Shown here piece by piece: positions 27,919 through 37,536 of a stretch of 64,000 nt of DNA (position 1 is its first letter; every line of letters starts with the position of its first letter). The notes below the pieces were generated by a model that was not told the origin of the DNA, did no database searches, and saw nothing but the letters and a program-made list of their open reading frames with translations. This DNA comes from AP-15 sp963738185. GTDB taxonomy: Bacteria > Pseudomonadota > Alphaproteobacteria > ATCC43930 > CGMCC-115725. The DNA is taken from contig CAVTVA010000003.1 in assembly GCA_963738185.1 (NCBI GenBank), positions 2,604,001-2,668,000 of the forward strand, written 5' to 3'. The translations under genes and the position numbers were made by a program.

Positions 27919-27977
27919 CTAACCTTCGGCCCCGCAGCCTATCGCAGCACCGGGTCTGGGTCGCCCCGACCGCCGGA

Positions 27978-28328
27978 TCAATCGGCGAGGTCGTGCTCGA
28001 CCCGGGCGCGGCTTGCCGGGGTGCAGGTCTCGGCCTTCATGTGCGCCTTAGTTTCGGCGGGCAGGGCGGCCAGCGCCTTGCGCCGCGCGCCGGCCTGCGA
28101 CCAGGTGCTTGCCTGCTGCGCGGCGGTCATTCCGATTGTCTGAAAATCCTTCCGGTAGGTCTGCTCGATCTGTGGGGCCAAGCCCCACTCGCACAAATCG
28201 CTTTGTGCCAGCAGGTAGCCGACCGAGGGGCCGAGCAATGCGGCGACCGAATTGGGCACCTCGGCGCGGGCTGGCGCCGCGGCGAGCGCGGGAAGCAGGA
28301 CGACAACGGCTATTGCGGGAAATCGCAT
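27978..28328 (-). CDS. Small exported protein of unknown function
   Basis: The 116-residue product starts with a clear Sec signal peptide (MRFPAIAVVVLLPALAAAPA, cleavage probably after ARA at residue 22), leaving a mature periplasmic protein of about 94 residues. It has two cysteines (in SDLCEWG and AETCTPA) that could form a disulfide, and is otherwise charged and helical. I do not recognise a family. It is convergent with the propeller dehydrogenase, on the other side of that gene's terminator. Confidence 0.75.
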   Translation of the reverse strand: MRFPAIAVVVLLPALAAAPARAEVPNSVAALLGPSVGYLLAQSDLCEWGLAPQIEQTYRKDFQTIGMTAAQQASTWSQAGARRKALAALPAETKAHMKAETCTPASRARVEHDLAD

Positions 28329-28560
28329 TGGTTTTCCGTTACGGTGAGCTGTATCGCGAACCTACAGGCGGGTTCGTTGCCGGACATTTAACATGGCGGG
28401 CGCTGCGGACATGATTGTTCCCCAGCCGCCGGAACGGCTTCCCTGTTTCGTCGGTCGGCTGGCGCCGCGAAACCCGCCATCGCGGCCCGAAGCGGTGGGT
28501 TGTGCTCCGAGGCTGGGCAAGATTCCATATCGCAACGGAAAATCGACAAACTCTACTATC

Positions 28561-28663
28561 GTCTTCCCGGCGCAGGCCGGGACCCATCCCTCCGCCGCCC
28601 CGCCAGACTCGCGGGGGTCGCGGTGCGGGCGCGCGGGTCCCTCCCCGGCCTGCGCCGGGGCAG
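28561..28663. repeat. Inverted pair of intergenic palindromic repeats
   Basis: The left arm CCCGGCGCAGGCCGGGACCC and a right arm ending in GGCCTGCGCCGGGG are inverted copies about 55 bases apart. A second pair with the same plan is at 60847-60974, where the core reads GGCGAAGGCCGGGACCC. These are typical dispersed palindromes of alphaproteobacterial genomes. The flanking bases 28329-28560 and 28664-28780 hold no gene that I can see. Confidence 0.75.
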
Positions 28664-28782
28664 GCTCTGTGGACTACCGGGACGAGCTGCACCTCCTCTC
28701 GCAGTCGCCGCTGCAACAGCGCCACAGCTTGCCATAATCGTGTGCTGTCGCGCCAATCTTCCGGGACACAACACCTTCGCCG

Positions 28783-28844
28783 GGGTGGGCGAGTGAATGG
28801 GCGGTGAGGGGAATTCTTGCCGAGCCTCTCCGCTTCGCCCACCC
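28783..28844. repeat. Long inverted repeat beside the PEP-CTERM fragment
   Basis: GGGTGGGCGA pairs with TCGCCCACCC, with a second inner stem GCGG-GAGG/CCTC-CCGC, forming an extended hairpin eight bases past the end of the PEP-CTERM frame. It has no T run. It may work as a transcription stop for the small gene or belong to a repeat family. Confidence 0.5.
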
Positions 28845-28851
28845 GACGCGC

Positions 28852-28995
28852 TCAGGTCAAGTGGGCGTTGGCTGCGCGGTGGCGGGCGGCGAGCAGCAGG
28901 ACGAGGCCAAGCGGCAGGGCCAGCAGCAGGATGCTGGCGGGTTCCGGCACCGCGGCGGCTGGGATGTCGAGTGTGAAGGTGTCGTCCGCGGCCAC
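28852..28995 (-). pseudogene. PEP-CTERM sorting-signal fragment
   Basis: A 47-codon minus-strand frame starting at GTG encodes a short lead (DDTFTLDIP) and then a complete PEP-CTERM tail: VPEPAS, a hydrophobic stretch of about 16 residues rich in Leu, and AARHRA. Such tails direct proteins to exosortase, which cuts after the PEP motif during export. The body of the protein is absent: a stop codon lies just upstream, in the same frame. It is probably the remnant of a larger surface protein, or the 3' part of a frameshifted gene. No exosortase gene is in the window. Confidence 0.65.
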
Positions 28996-29128
28996 CGGAC
29001 GCCATGTCCATAGTCGGATTTATACTTAATCACATTCTCCGCCGAGCTGCTGCTCGGACGCGACGTCGGGCGCCGATCGGCTAGGGTCGCATCGCGATCG
29101 GGTGTGCGGCGGCGCCTCGGGGGCGGTG

Positions 29129-30766
29129 TCAGGCCTCGCTTTTAGCGCGTTCGCGCAGCAGGAACTTCTGGATCTTGCCGGTCGAAGTCTTGGGCAACGG
29201 GCCGAAGATCACCGTGCGCGGAGCCTTGAAGCGGGCGAGGTGCTCGCGGCAGAAGGCGATGATGTCGTCGGCAGTGGCCGCGGCCTCGGGCTTCAGATCG
29301 ACAAAGGCGCACGGGGTCTCGCCCCACATCGGGTCGGGGCGGGCGACGACCGCGGCTTCGAGCACGGAGGGGTGGCGGTAGAGCACGCTCTCGACCTCGA
29401 CCGTCGAGATGTTCTCGCCGCCCGAAATGATGATGTCCTTGGAGCGGTCCTTAAGCTCGATATAGCCGTCCTGATGGACGACGCCCAGATCGCCGGTATG
29501 GAACCAGCCGCCGGCAAAAGCCTCTTCGGTGGCCTGCGGGTTCTTCAGATAGCCCTTCATGACGATGTTGCCGCGCATGAAAATCTCGCCCATCGCGGCG
29601 CCGTCGGCCGGGACCGGCGCCAGGGTCTGCGGGTCGGCGACCATCAGCCCATCGAGCACCGGATAGTTGACCCCTTGCCGCGCCTTCAGCCGCGAGCGCT
29701 CCTCGGTCGGCAGCTGATCCCACTCGCCGTGCCAGGCGCACACCGTCGCCGGCCCATAGACCTCGGTCAGCCCGTAGACATGGGTGATGTGAAAGCCGAT
29801 CGCCTCCATGCCCTCGATCACGGCGGCCGGCGGCGACGCCCCGGCGGTCATCATCTCGATCGGCCGGTCGATGAGTTGGGTCAGGTTCGGCCCGGCGTTC
29901 AGCAGCATATTCATCACCACAGGCGCGCCGCACAAATGGGTCACGCCCTCGCGCGCGATCGTCTCGTAAATCGCCGCCGCCTCGACCCGGCGCAGGCAGA
30001 CATGGGTTCCGGCCAACGCGGTGATGGTCCACGGAAAGCACCAGCCGTTGCAGTGAAACATCGGCAGGGTCCACAGATAGACCGGGTGCTGGCGCAGGCC
30101 CCAGACCAGGATGTTGCCGAGCGCGTTCAGATAGGCGCCGCGGTGGTGGTAGACGACCCCCTTGGGGTTGCCGGTGGTGCCCGAGGTGTAATTGAGCGCG
30201 ATCGCGTCCCATTCGTCGGCAGGGGTGATGGCCGCAAAATCCGGGTCGCCGCCGGCCAGGAATTCCTCGTAGTCGAGCCGACCGAGGCGAGCACCGCCCG
30301 GTCCCGCCGGATCGGCAATATCGACGACCAGCGGCTTGCGCTCGAGCTTGTTCAGCGCCTCGCGGACCACCGGCGCGAATTCGGTGTCGGTCAGCAGCAC
30401 CTTGGCTTCGCCGTGGCCGAGGATGAAGGCGATCGTCGCCGGGTCGAGCCGGATGTTCAGCGCGTTCAGCACGGCGCCCGCCATCGACACCCCGAAATGC
30501 GCTTCGAACGCCTCGGGGATGTTGGGCGCCATCACCGCCACCGTGTCGCCGCGCCCGATGCCCGCCGCCGCCAACGCCGCGGCGAGCCGGCGGCAACGCT
30601 CCAGCGCCTGGCGCCAACTGTAGCGGCGCTCGCCATAGACGACCGCTGCGTGATCGGGGTAGACCGCAGCGCTGCGCAACAAAAAACCGAGCGGGCTCAG
30701 CGGCACAAAATTGGCCGGGTTCTTGTCGAGCCCCAGTTGATAGGGGCTGGTTGTGGCTTCGGTCAT
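29129..30766 (-). CDS. Fatty-acyl-CoA synthetase (AMP-forming)
   Basis: Activates a carboxylic acid to its CoA thioester through an acyl-AMP. The 545 residues contain the ATP-binding motif YTSGTTGNPKGV near residue 180, the A4/A5 region HVYGLTEVYGPATV near 310, FHTGDLGVVHQDGYIELKDR near 415 with the conserved Asp and Arg, and the catalytic Lys in KTSTGKIQKF near the end. The start at 30766 has GGAGG nine bases upstream; the open frame continues much further, but only as antisense to rpmB. Closest in type to medium-chain or AlkK-like synthetases. The acid cannot be stated. Divergent from rpmB. Confidence 0.93.
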   Translation of the reverse strand: MTEATTSPYQLGLDKNPANFVPLSPLGFLLRSAAVYPDHAAVVYGERRYSWRQALERCRRLAAALAAAGIGRGDTVAVMAPNIPEAFEAHFGVSMAGAVLNALNIRLDPATIAFILGHGEAKVLLTDTEFAPVVREALNKLERKPLVVDIADPAGPGGARLGRLDYEEFLAGGDPDFAAITPADEWDAIALNYTSGTTGNPKGVVYHHRGAYLNALGNILVWGLRQHPVYLWTLPMFHCNGWCFPWTITALAGTHVCLRRVEAAAIYETIAREGVTHLCGAPVVMNMLLNAGPNLTQLIDRPIEMMTAGASPPAAVIEGMEAIGFHITHVYGLTEVYGPATVCAWHGEWDQLPTEERSRLKARQGVNYPVLDGLMVADPQTLAPVPADGAAMGEIFMRGNIVMKGYLKNPQATEEAFAGGWFHTGDLGVVHQDGYIELKDRSKDIIISGGENISTVEVESVLYRHPSVLEAAVVARPDPMWGETPCAFVDLKPEAAATADDIIAFCREHLARFKAPRTVIFGPLPKTSTGKIQKFLLRERAKSEA

Positions 30767-30876
30767 GATCCGGCTTCCTCCCGAGACGCTATCTTTGACG
30801 CCGCGGCGGGCGCTGTCGAGCGGCTTCGCTGCACGCAGCCGCACCCCGTTCGCCGGTGCGCCGGCCCTCCGGGGTG

Positions 30877-30906
30877 TTGACGCCGTGCGCCCGAGCGACG
30901 TAGAAG
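30877..30906 (+). promoter_or_regulatory. Probable promoter of rpmB
   Basis: TTGACG (30877-30882) and TAGAAG (30901-30906) lie 18 bases apart, about 70 bases upstream of the rpmB ATG, in the region divergent from the acyl-CoA synthetase gene. Confidence 0.45.
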
Positions 30907-30976
30907 ACGCACCCGCGTCGTGTCTCTTAGAGGCCGAGGCGGGATATTGAGCGTCGAGTTTGGTCGAGGTAGGGCA

Positions 30977-31267
30977 ATGGCGCGGCGATGCGCGATCACC
31001 GGCAAAGGCGTTCAGGTCGGGCATAATGTCAGCCACGCCAACAACAAGACGAAGCGGCGCTTTCTGCCCAATCTGCAGCAGATTTCCCTGTTGTCCGACG
31101 TGCTCGGGCCGATCCGCATGCGGATTACCGCAGCGGCGATCCGCACGATCGAGCATAAGGGCGGCATCGACGCCTTTTTGCGCAACACCCCCGACCGCAA
31201 GCTCGCGCCGGAGATCCGCCGGCTGAAGCGACGGGTCGAAGCCGCCGCCGCACGCCAGAGCGGGTAA
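30977..31267 (+). CDS. rpmB: 50S ribosomal protein L28
   Basis: A protein of the large ribosomal subunit. The first residues MARRCAITGKGVQVGHNVSH and the following NNKTKRRFLPNLQ are diagnostic of L28, and LRISAxA-like RMRITAAAIRTIEHKGG completes the core. At 96 residues it is typical for alphaproteobacteria, which have a C-terminal extension compared with E. coli. The ATG at 30977 follows a GAGG site. tamA begins 10 bases after its stop, so rpmB, tamA and tamB may share a transcript. Confidence 0.97.
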   Translation: MARRCAITGKGVQVGHNVSHANNKTKRRFLPNLQQISLLSDVLGPIRMRITAAAIRTIEHKGGIDAFLRNTPDRKLAPEIRRLKRRVEAAAARQSG

Positions 31268-31277
31268 GCCCGGCCCA

Positions 31278-33107
31278 GTGCGGCGGCGGGTTGCGGGTTT
31301 CGCCCAAAACCGGTCGGCGGTGCGGCGGGTCTTGCCGGCGCTGACCCTGATCGCGGCGTTGCTGCCCACCGAGGCCGGGCGCGCCGACATCCGCTACCAG
31401 GCGACGATTAGCGGCGCCGGTAAAAGCGACCTCGCTGATCTCTTGGACAAAGTCTCCGACCTGAAGACGCTCGAGGATCGCCCGCCGGCTTCCGAGGAGG
31501 CGCTGCGGCGCCGCGCCGACCGCGACCTCGGCCGGCTCGCCGACGCGGCGCACAGCCTCGGCTATTGGGACGCGAGCTTCGCCTATCACATCGATGCGAG
31601 CGCAAAGCCGCAGCAGGTCACGGTCAAGGTGGCGCCGGGACCGCTCTACCATGTCGCCTCAGTCATGGTGCTGGGCCCCGGCGACACGCCGCTGCCGATC
31701 CCGCCCGGTCCGGCCCCGCTGCCGCTGAAACCCGGCGATCCGGCGCGCACCGCCCCGGTGGTGGCGACCGAGACGGCGCTCTTGGCGAGGTTCGGCGACA
31801 ATGGCCATCCCTTCGCCAAGGCCCAGCACCGGCGGGTGGTGATCGACCGCGCCGTGCACACGATGTCGGTGACCTACACGATCGCCCCCGGGCCGCGCAC
31901 GCGCTTTGGCACGGTCGCGATCGAGGGGCTTGAGCGCCTCAATCCCGGTTATGTCGAACGCCGCCTGCGTTGGCGCCGCGGCCAGGTGTATGACGCCGCC
32001 AAGGTCGAGGAGACGCGCCAAGCCTTGATCGAAAGCGGCCTCTTTAGCACGGTGCGGATCACCCCCGTGGCCGAGCCAGGCGAGCCTGGGTCCGCCCATA
32101 TGACGATCGATGCGACCGAGCGCCCGCACCGCACGATCGGCGCCGGGCTGGGCTACAACACCAGCCAGGGCGCCGCCGCCCGGGTGTTCTGGGAAAACCG
32201 CAATTTGTTCGGCAACGCCGAATATTTGCGGCTCTCCGCCACCGCCGGCCAGCAGGTCTATGGGGTCAACGCCAATTTCCGGCGTCCCGATGTTCTGGCG
32301 ACCGACCAGGATTTTCTCGCGACCGCCGAGATCGCCGACGAAACGCCGACCGCCTATCACAGTCGCCGGGCACTGGCGACCACCGGTTTCGAGCGTCGCT
32401 TTGGCCGCCGGCTGACGATCGGCGCGGCGCTCGAAGCCGAAAAGGCCAATGTCGAGCAGCTCGCCAACGTCTCGACCAACACCTCGTTGCAGCGCACCCA
32501 GCATTACACGCTCGTTGGCGTGCCGGCCTACATCAAGTTCGACACGACCGACAATTTGCTGAGCCCGACCCGCGGCTGGCGCGCCCAGCTGGCGGCCACG
32601 CCCGCGCATATTTTCAGCCCGAGCGAGACGTTTGTGACCAACCTCGCGTCGGCCAGCAGCTATTGGCAGCTCGGTGCGCAAGGGCGAGCGGTTCTCGCCG
32701 GCAAGTTGGCGCTGGCCTCGCTCGACGGCGCGGCGCTGTCGGGGATCCCGGCCGATCAGCGGATTTATGCCGGCGGCGGCGGGTCGATCCGTGCTTATGG
32801 CTACCAGATGGCCGGGCCGCTCGCCTCCAACAACGATCCGATCGGCGGCAAATCGAGCTTGGTGCTCAATTTCGAAGCACGGGTCAAGATCACCGACACG
32901 ATCGGCCTGGTGCCGTTTGTCGATGCCGGCAGCTATTACGAGAAAAGCGTGCCGCAGCTCGGCCATCGCCTGTTCTATGGCGTCGGTCTCGGCCTGCGCT
33001 ATTACACCGCGTTCGGGCCGCTGCGGCTCGATCTGGCGACGCCGCTTTATAAGCGCAGCGCCGATTCGTGGGTCCAGGTCTATGTCAGCCTCGGCGAGGC
33101 GTTTTGA
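31278..33107 (+). CDS. tamA: Outer-membrane translocation and assembly module protein TamA
   Basis: An Omp85-family barrel that, with TamB, moves proteins or phospholipids to the outer membrane. A GTG start gives a signal peptide (RRVLPALTLIAALLPTEAGR-A), then POTRA domains at about 40-270 and a C-terminal 16-strand barrel (Bac_surface_Ag domain). The family's sixth-loop motif appears as GGGGSIRAYGYQ near residue 497; the usual form is VRGY, so here Ala replaces Gly next to the conserved Arg. The last strand ends in Phe (SLGEAF), as outer-membrane proteins normally do. tamB follows after three bases. Length 609 is normal. Confidence 0.93.
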   Translation: MRRRVAGFAQNRSAVRRVLPALTLIAALLPTEAGRADIRYQATISGAGKSDLADLLDKVSDLKTLEDRPPASEEALRRRADRDLGRLADAAHSLGYWDASFAYHIDASAKPQQVTVKVAPGPLYHVASVMVLGPGDTPLPIPPGPAPLPLKPGDPARTAPVVATETALLARFGDNGHPFAKAQHRRVVIDRAVHTMSVTYTIAPGPRTRFGTVAIEGLERLNPGYVERRLRWRRGQVYDAAKVEETRQALIESGLFSTVRITPVAEPGEPGSAHMTIDATERPHRTIGAGLGYNTSQGAAARVFWENRNLFGNAEYLRLSATAGQQVYGVNANFRRPDVLATDQDFLATAEIADETPTAYHSRRALATTGFERRFGRRLTIGAALEAEKANVEQLANVSTNTSLQRTQHYTLVGVPAYIKFDTTDNLLSPTRGWRAQLAATPAHIFSPSETFVTNLASASSYWQLGAQGRAVLAGKLALASLDGAALSGIPADQRIYAGGGGSIRAYGYQMAGPLASNNDPIGGKSSLVLNFEARVKITDTIGLVPFVDAGSYYEKSVPQLGHRLFYGVGLGLRYYTAFGPLRLDLATPLYKRSADSWVQVYVSLGEAF

Positions 33108-33110
33108 TGG

Positions 33111-36100
33111 GTGCCGGCTGATGGGCGTCGGCTGATGCACGCCGCGGGTCGGGTGCTGCGCTGGCTCGGCATCGCGCTCGCCGTGCCGATCTGTCTGGTG
33201 CTGATCGCTTTCGGCCTCCTACAGACGCGGCCGGGGCAGGATTGGCTTGCGAACAAGATCGCGCGCGCGGTGAGCAGCCCCGGTTTCGCGGTGTCGATCG
33301 ATGGGCTGAGCGGGTTGGTGCCATTCCGCGTGCGGATCGACCGCATCGCCATCGCCGATGATCAAGGCACCTACCTGACCCTGCGCCATATCGGCTTTGC
33401 GGTTGTTCCCAGCGATCTCTTATCTGGCCGGCTGCACCTCCGGTCGCTGCACATCGCCGAGATCGACAAGGCGCGCCCGTCTTCCGCCCCGTCGCGGCCG
33501 CTGATCGACTATCTTCGCGTGCCGCGGCTGCCGGTCGCCATTGTCCTCGACCGGCTGACGATCGCCCGGCTGGCCCTGGCGCCCGCAGTGCTCGGCGAAA
33601 GCGTCGTGGCCACGGTCGTCGGGAATGGTGCCGTCGTCGGTGGAACCGCGCGCGCTGCCCTCGACCTGCACCGCATCGACGGGCACGCCGGCAATATCGC
33701 CATGCGGTTAAAGCTGGCCGGGACCAACCCGACGCTCCGCCTGCGGCTCAAAGCGAACGAGCCGACCGGCCAGCTGCTCGCCCGCTGGCTCGGGCGTACC
33801 GACCGGCTGCCGGTGAGCATTTCTCTCGACGGCGCGGGGCCGCTTACCGATTGGCGGGGCCGGCTCGATGCGTCCGCCGGCGCAAAGGCGCGCCTCGATG
33901 CCGATCTCAGGCTCGCCGTGGGTTCCGCGACCAATCTCAGCCTGTCCGGAACTGCGGCTGTGGCCTCGTTGTTGCCCGGCGCTTTCGCGCCGGTTGTCGG
34001 CAATAGGGCCACCTTCTCGCTGCACGCGGAGCTCGGAACACCCATCGTGGTCACCCGGCTGACGGTCAGGGTCGCCGCTGGGACCGTGGCCGCCAACGCG
34101 TCATTCGACGAAAACAATGGCAGACTCGCGGCGAAGCTGCGCACCGCGGTGCCGGATCTCGCAGCGCTGTCCGGCCTCCTGGGCACTCCGCTTCATGGTG
34201 CGGCCATCCTGAGCCTCGCCGCGACCGGGACGCGAGACCGGCCGGAGGTGCAGGTAGACCTGTCCGCAACCCAGATCGGCGCTTCCGGCTCTGGCGCCGA
34301 GCATGTGGCGGCGCATGTTTCGGCGGTGCCGACCGGCCCGCTCGGCAACGCGCAAAGCCGGATTGCCGTCGTGGCGCACGGCCATATCGACGGGCTCGTG
34401 GTCCGCGGCGCCGGCGCGCTGGGCCAGCAGCTAGGCAGGGATATCGCCTGGTCGTTCGCCGCCACCGCCAACCGCGATGCGAGTGCCATCGACGTGGCGC
34501 GGTTCTCGGCCGAAGGCGGCGGTGTCGATCTGACCGGCTCGGGCCGGCTCGCCACCGGTGGGGGCGGGTTCTCCGGCGCGGCGCAGCTCGCCGGCTCGGC
34601 AGTGGGCATGCGGACCGGCATCGCCGCGCTCGACGTGTTGCTCGATGGCAAGGCCCGGTTCGCCGGCGCCATTCGCCGGGATCAGACCGGCGCGGTCACC
34701 CTCGACCATCTGGCGCTCGACAGCCCTGCCGCGCGGCTCTCCGGCGAGGCGCGGTTCGACCCGGCCTTGGACCAATTGGCCGCCGCTGTGAGCCTCGATA
34801 TGCCGCAGCTGAAGCCGCTCGGCGCGGCGCTGGGGACCCAAATGTCGGGAGCCCTATCGGTCCGGGCGCGAGCGGAGGGCGCGCTCGACCATCTGCGCCT
34901 GGCGAGCGAAATCGACGGGCACGGCATCGCCGCTGCTGGTGCCGCCATCGAGCGCGTGCAGCTTTCAGGCATGGTCGCCGATCTGTCGCGGCCGAAGGCG
35001 GCGATCGACGGCAGCTTTCGCGCTGCCGGGCTCGACGGCAAGATTGCCATAACGGCGGAGTTGAACGCGGGCTCCGAGCTGGTCGTGCCGAACCTGCGGC
35101 TGACGGCGGCCGATGCGGCGATCGACGGCAATCTGCGGATCGCGCTGGCGAACCGCCTCGTCGAGGGGTCGCTGACCGGCCGATTTCCCGAGCTCGGGCG
35201 CTGGTCGGGGCTGGTGGGGACGCCGCTCGGCGGCAGCCTTGATCTCGCCGCCAAGCTGACCGCGATGGGCGGCGGGCAAGGGCTCGACTTCACTGCAACT
35301 GGGACCGGGCTCGCTGTCGGAGGCGGCGGCTCGCGGGTTGCGGTCGGCCGCCTCGCCATCACTGCACGGCTCGCCGATTTGTGGCGCAGGCCGGCCGGAG
35401 CCGGGCGGCTGTCATTGCGCGCAGCCCGCGTCGCCGCTGCCCAATTTGCCACTGCGACCGCGAGCTTTTCGACCCCGCGGCCGGGACGTTTCGCGTTCGA
35501 GGGTGCGGCCGACGGGCATCCGCTGTCGCTGGCGCTCGCCGGCGAAGCCGGGGTCATGCCGGGCGGGGCCGAACTGCGCCTGACCCGGCTGGCCGGCTCG
35601 CTCGGCCATGACCGTTTCGTGCTGGAAGAGCCGCTCAGCCTGTCCAAGCGCGGCGCCGATCTCGCCCTCAACAATCTCGCCTTGCGGCTGGGTCCCGGCC
35701 AAATCCGCGGCAGCGCCGCGATCAAGGGCGAGGCGCTGTCGGTCGCCCTCAACGCCGCCGATCTGCCGATCGCGGCCGGCGCGCTGCTGATCGGTCATCC
35801 CGGCATGCAGGGCACGCTGTCGCTGCAGGCGCGCCTGGGCGGCACCTTGCGCGCTCCGCAAGGGCGGGCCCAGCTGACCGCCCGCGGGCTGTCGCCGGCC
35901 GCCTCGCCAAACAACGCGGTGCCGCCGCTGGGGCTGAGCGTCGCCGCCGATTGGAACGGGCGGATCGTCGGCTTGCAAGGCCGAGTCACCGGGCTTGGCG
36001 CCGACCGGGTGTCATTCACCGGCTCGCTGCCGATGGTGCTGACCCGCGCGCCGCTCGGGATTTCACTGCCGCCGCAAGGCCCGCTCGCGCTGCGCCTCGA

Positions 36101-37415
36101 AGGCGGCGGCGATGTCGGGCAGCTCGCCGACTTGCTGCCGCTGGGAGAAGACCGGCTGAGCGGCCGGTTCGCCGCGGATGTATCGGTCGGCGGCACCGTG
36201 GGCTCGCCAGCGGCCTATGGCCAATTGCGGCTGACCGGCGCGCGCTACGCCAATTTCGCAAGCGGCGCGGTGCTGACCAACCTCAACGCGCAGGTGGTCG
36301 GCGACCGCGACCGCTTCAGATTGGTCTCGCTCTCGGCCGGCGACGGCGCCGGCGGCAAGCTGAATGCCCAAGGGAGCGTGGTGCTGCGCGGCGCTTCGGG
36401 GCCGAGCGCCGAACTGTCGGCGAGGCTCGCCAATTTCCGCGTGGCGGCGCGCGACGAGGCGGTGGCGAGCGCCAGCGGCACGGTCTCGGTCGCCGGCCCG
36501 CTCTCAGCGCCAAAGGTGGTGGCCGCGCTGACCATCGACCGCGCCGACATCACCCTGCCCAACAGCCTGCCGCCGAGCGTCGTCGTTCTCAAGGTCACTG
36601 AAGTCGGCGGCACCAGCGGCGGGGGGCCAAAGCCGCCGCCGGCACCGTCGGCCTCGGCGCTGGCGATGCCGCTCGATATTACCGTGCGGATGCCCGGCCA
36701 GGTGTTTGTGCGCGGCCACGGCCTCACTAGCGACTGGCATGGCCGGCTCAAGATCGCCGGCACCACCGAGGCGCCGGAAATCTCTGGGGTCTTGGCGGCA
36801 AGCCGCGGCAGCGTCGATCTGTTGGGCAAGAGCTTTCTTCTGACCCGCGGCACGATCACCTTTGACGGCAGCGCCAAGCTCGACCCCGCGCTCGATATCG
36901 TCGCCGAGGCGAGTGCTGCCGACATCACCGCGCGGGTGATCATCAGCGGCTATGCCTCGGCGCCAAAGATCACCTTGGCCTCGACCCCGCCGGTGCCGCA
37001 GGACGAAATCCTGTCGCGGATCCTGTTCGGCCAGGGAGTGGGCCAGATCACCGCCGGCCAGGGCCTGCAGCTCGCCGAGGCGGCGGCCACCCTTGCCGGC
37101 GGCGGCCCGGGTGTGCTTGACCGGCTGCGCGGCAAGCTTGGGCTCGACTGGCTCGGGTTCGGCCAGGGCCCGGCCGGGGCGGCGAGCCCGATCCTGAACC
37201 CGAGCGTGGTTTCGCCGGCGAGCTCGAGCGCCACCACGCTCAGCGCCGGCAAGTACGTCGCACCGGGCGTCTCAGTCGGGGTGACCCAGGGCGTATCGCC
37301 GCCGACCAGCAAGGTGACGGTGGAGATCGACGTCGGGCACCATGTCACTGTCGATACCGAAGCCGGCCAGAACGGCGGCACCGGCATCGGACTCAACTAC
37401 AAATACGACTATTAG
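33111..37415 (+). CDS. tamB: Translocation and assembly module protein TamB (AsmA-like bridge protein)
   Basis: A long inner-membrane-anchored protein that spans the periplasm to TamA and probably carries lipids along a hydrophobic beta-taco groove. An N-terminal anchor helix (WLGIALAVPICLVLIAFGLL) is followed by more than 1000 residues of repetitive beta structure. The C-terminal TamB domain has the conserved IRVxxG-like stretches and ends in TVDTEAGQNGGTGIGLNYKY, the family's signature end. At 1434 residues it is of usual size. The frame opens with GTG at 33111; the ATG at 33135 (MHAAGRVLRW) is an equally good start. The short sequence before it repeats the pattern atgggtgccggctg twice. Coupled to tamA. 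Confidence 0.93.
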   Translation: MPADGRRLMHAAGRVLRWLGIALAVPICLVLIAFGLLQTRPGQDWLANKIARAVSSPGFAVSIDGLSGLVPFRVRIDRIAIADDQGTYLTLRHIGFAVVPSDLLSGRLHLRSLHIAEIDKARPSSAPSRPLIDYLRVPRLPVAIVLDRLTIARLALAPAVLGESVVATVVGNGAVVGGTARAALDLHRIDGHAGNIAMRLKLAGTNPTLRLRLKANEPTGQLLARWLGRTDRLPVSISLDGAGPLTDWRGRLDASAGAKARLDADLRLAVGSATNLSLSGTAAVASLLPGAFAPVVGNRATFSLHAELGTPIVVTRLTVRVAAGTVAANASFDENNGRLAAKLRTAVPDLAALSGLLGTPLHGAAILSLAATGTRDRPEVQVDLSATQIGASGSGAEHVAAHVSAVPTGPLGNAQSRIAVVAHGHIDGLVVRGAGALGQQLGRDIAWSFAATANRDASAIDVARFSAEGGGVDLTGSGRLATGGGGFSGAAQLAGSAVGMRTGIAALDVLLDGKARFAGAIRRDQTGAVTLDHLALDSPAARLSGEARFDPALDQLAAAVSLDMPQLKPLGAALGTQMSGALSVRARAEGALDHLRLASEIDGHGIAAAGAAIERVQLSGMVADLSRPKAAIDGSFRAAGLDGKIAITAELNAGSELVVPNLRLTAADAAIDGNLRIALANRLVEGSLTGRFPELGRWSGLVGTPLGGSLDLAAKLTAMGGGQGLDFTATGTGLAVGGGGSRVAVGRLAITARLADLWRRPAGAGRLSLRAARVAAAQFATATASFSTPRPGRFAFEGAADGHPLSLALAGEAGVMPGGAELRLTRLAGSLGHDRFVLEEPLSLSKRGADLALNNLALRLGPGQIRGSAAIKGEALSVALNAADLPIAAGALLIGHPGMQGTLSLQARLGGTLRAPQGRAQLTARGLSPAASPNNAVPPLGLSVAADWNGRIVGLQGRVTGLGADRVSFTGSLPMVLTRAPLGISLPPQGPLALRLEGGGDVGQLADLLPLGEDRLSGRFAADVSVGGTVGSPAAYGQLRLTGARYANFASGAVLTNLNAQVVGDRDRFRLVSLSAGDGAGGKLNAQGSVVLRGASGPSAELSARLANFRVAARDEAVASASGTVSVAGPLSAPKVVAALTIDRADITLPNSLPPSVVVLKVTEVGGTSGGGPKPPPAPSASALAMPLDITVRMPGQVFVRGHGLTSDWHGRLKIAGTTEAPEISGVLAASRGSVDLLGKSFLLTRGTITFDGSAKLDPALDIVAEASAADITARVIISGYASAPKITLASTPPVPQDEILSRILFGQGVGQITAGQGLQLAEAAATLAGGGPGVLDRLRGKLGLDWLGFGQGPAGAASPILNPSVVSPASSSATTLSAGKYVAPGVSVGVTQGVSPPTSKVTVEIDVGHHVTVDTEAGQNGGTGIGLNYKYDY

Positions 37416-37536
37416 CGGTGCGGACGAGAACGAGACAGATGGTGCCGGGTGTTCTCTTCCTGGTCGCCGTCGCGGAAGCCGGGGTCCAGAGCTGCACGCG
37501 CCCTGCCGGATGCGGGCGCCGAGCGGCTAATTCAAA
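37416..37536. other. Gene-free stretch after tamB
   Basis: About 120 bases between the tamB stop and the MITE-like element. No gene and no clear intrinsic terminator were found here. Confidence 0.4.

Noticed and set aside
29102..30880. A 592-codon plus-strand frame opposite the acyl-CoA synthetase gene
   Set aside because: The sense frame has all adenylate-forming motifs; the antisense product is Arg/Gln/Asp-rich without any recognisable motif.
33108..33140. Twice-repeated atgggtgccggctg-like sequence at the tamB start, thought at first to be a regulatory repeat
   Set aside because: Only two imperfect copies; more simply explained as a local duplication around the start codon.
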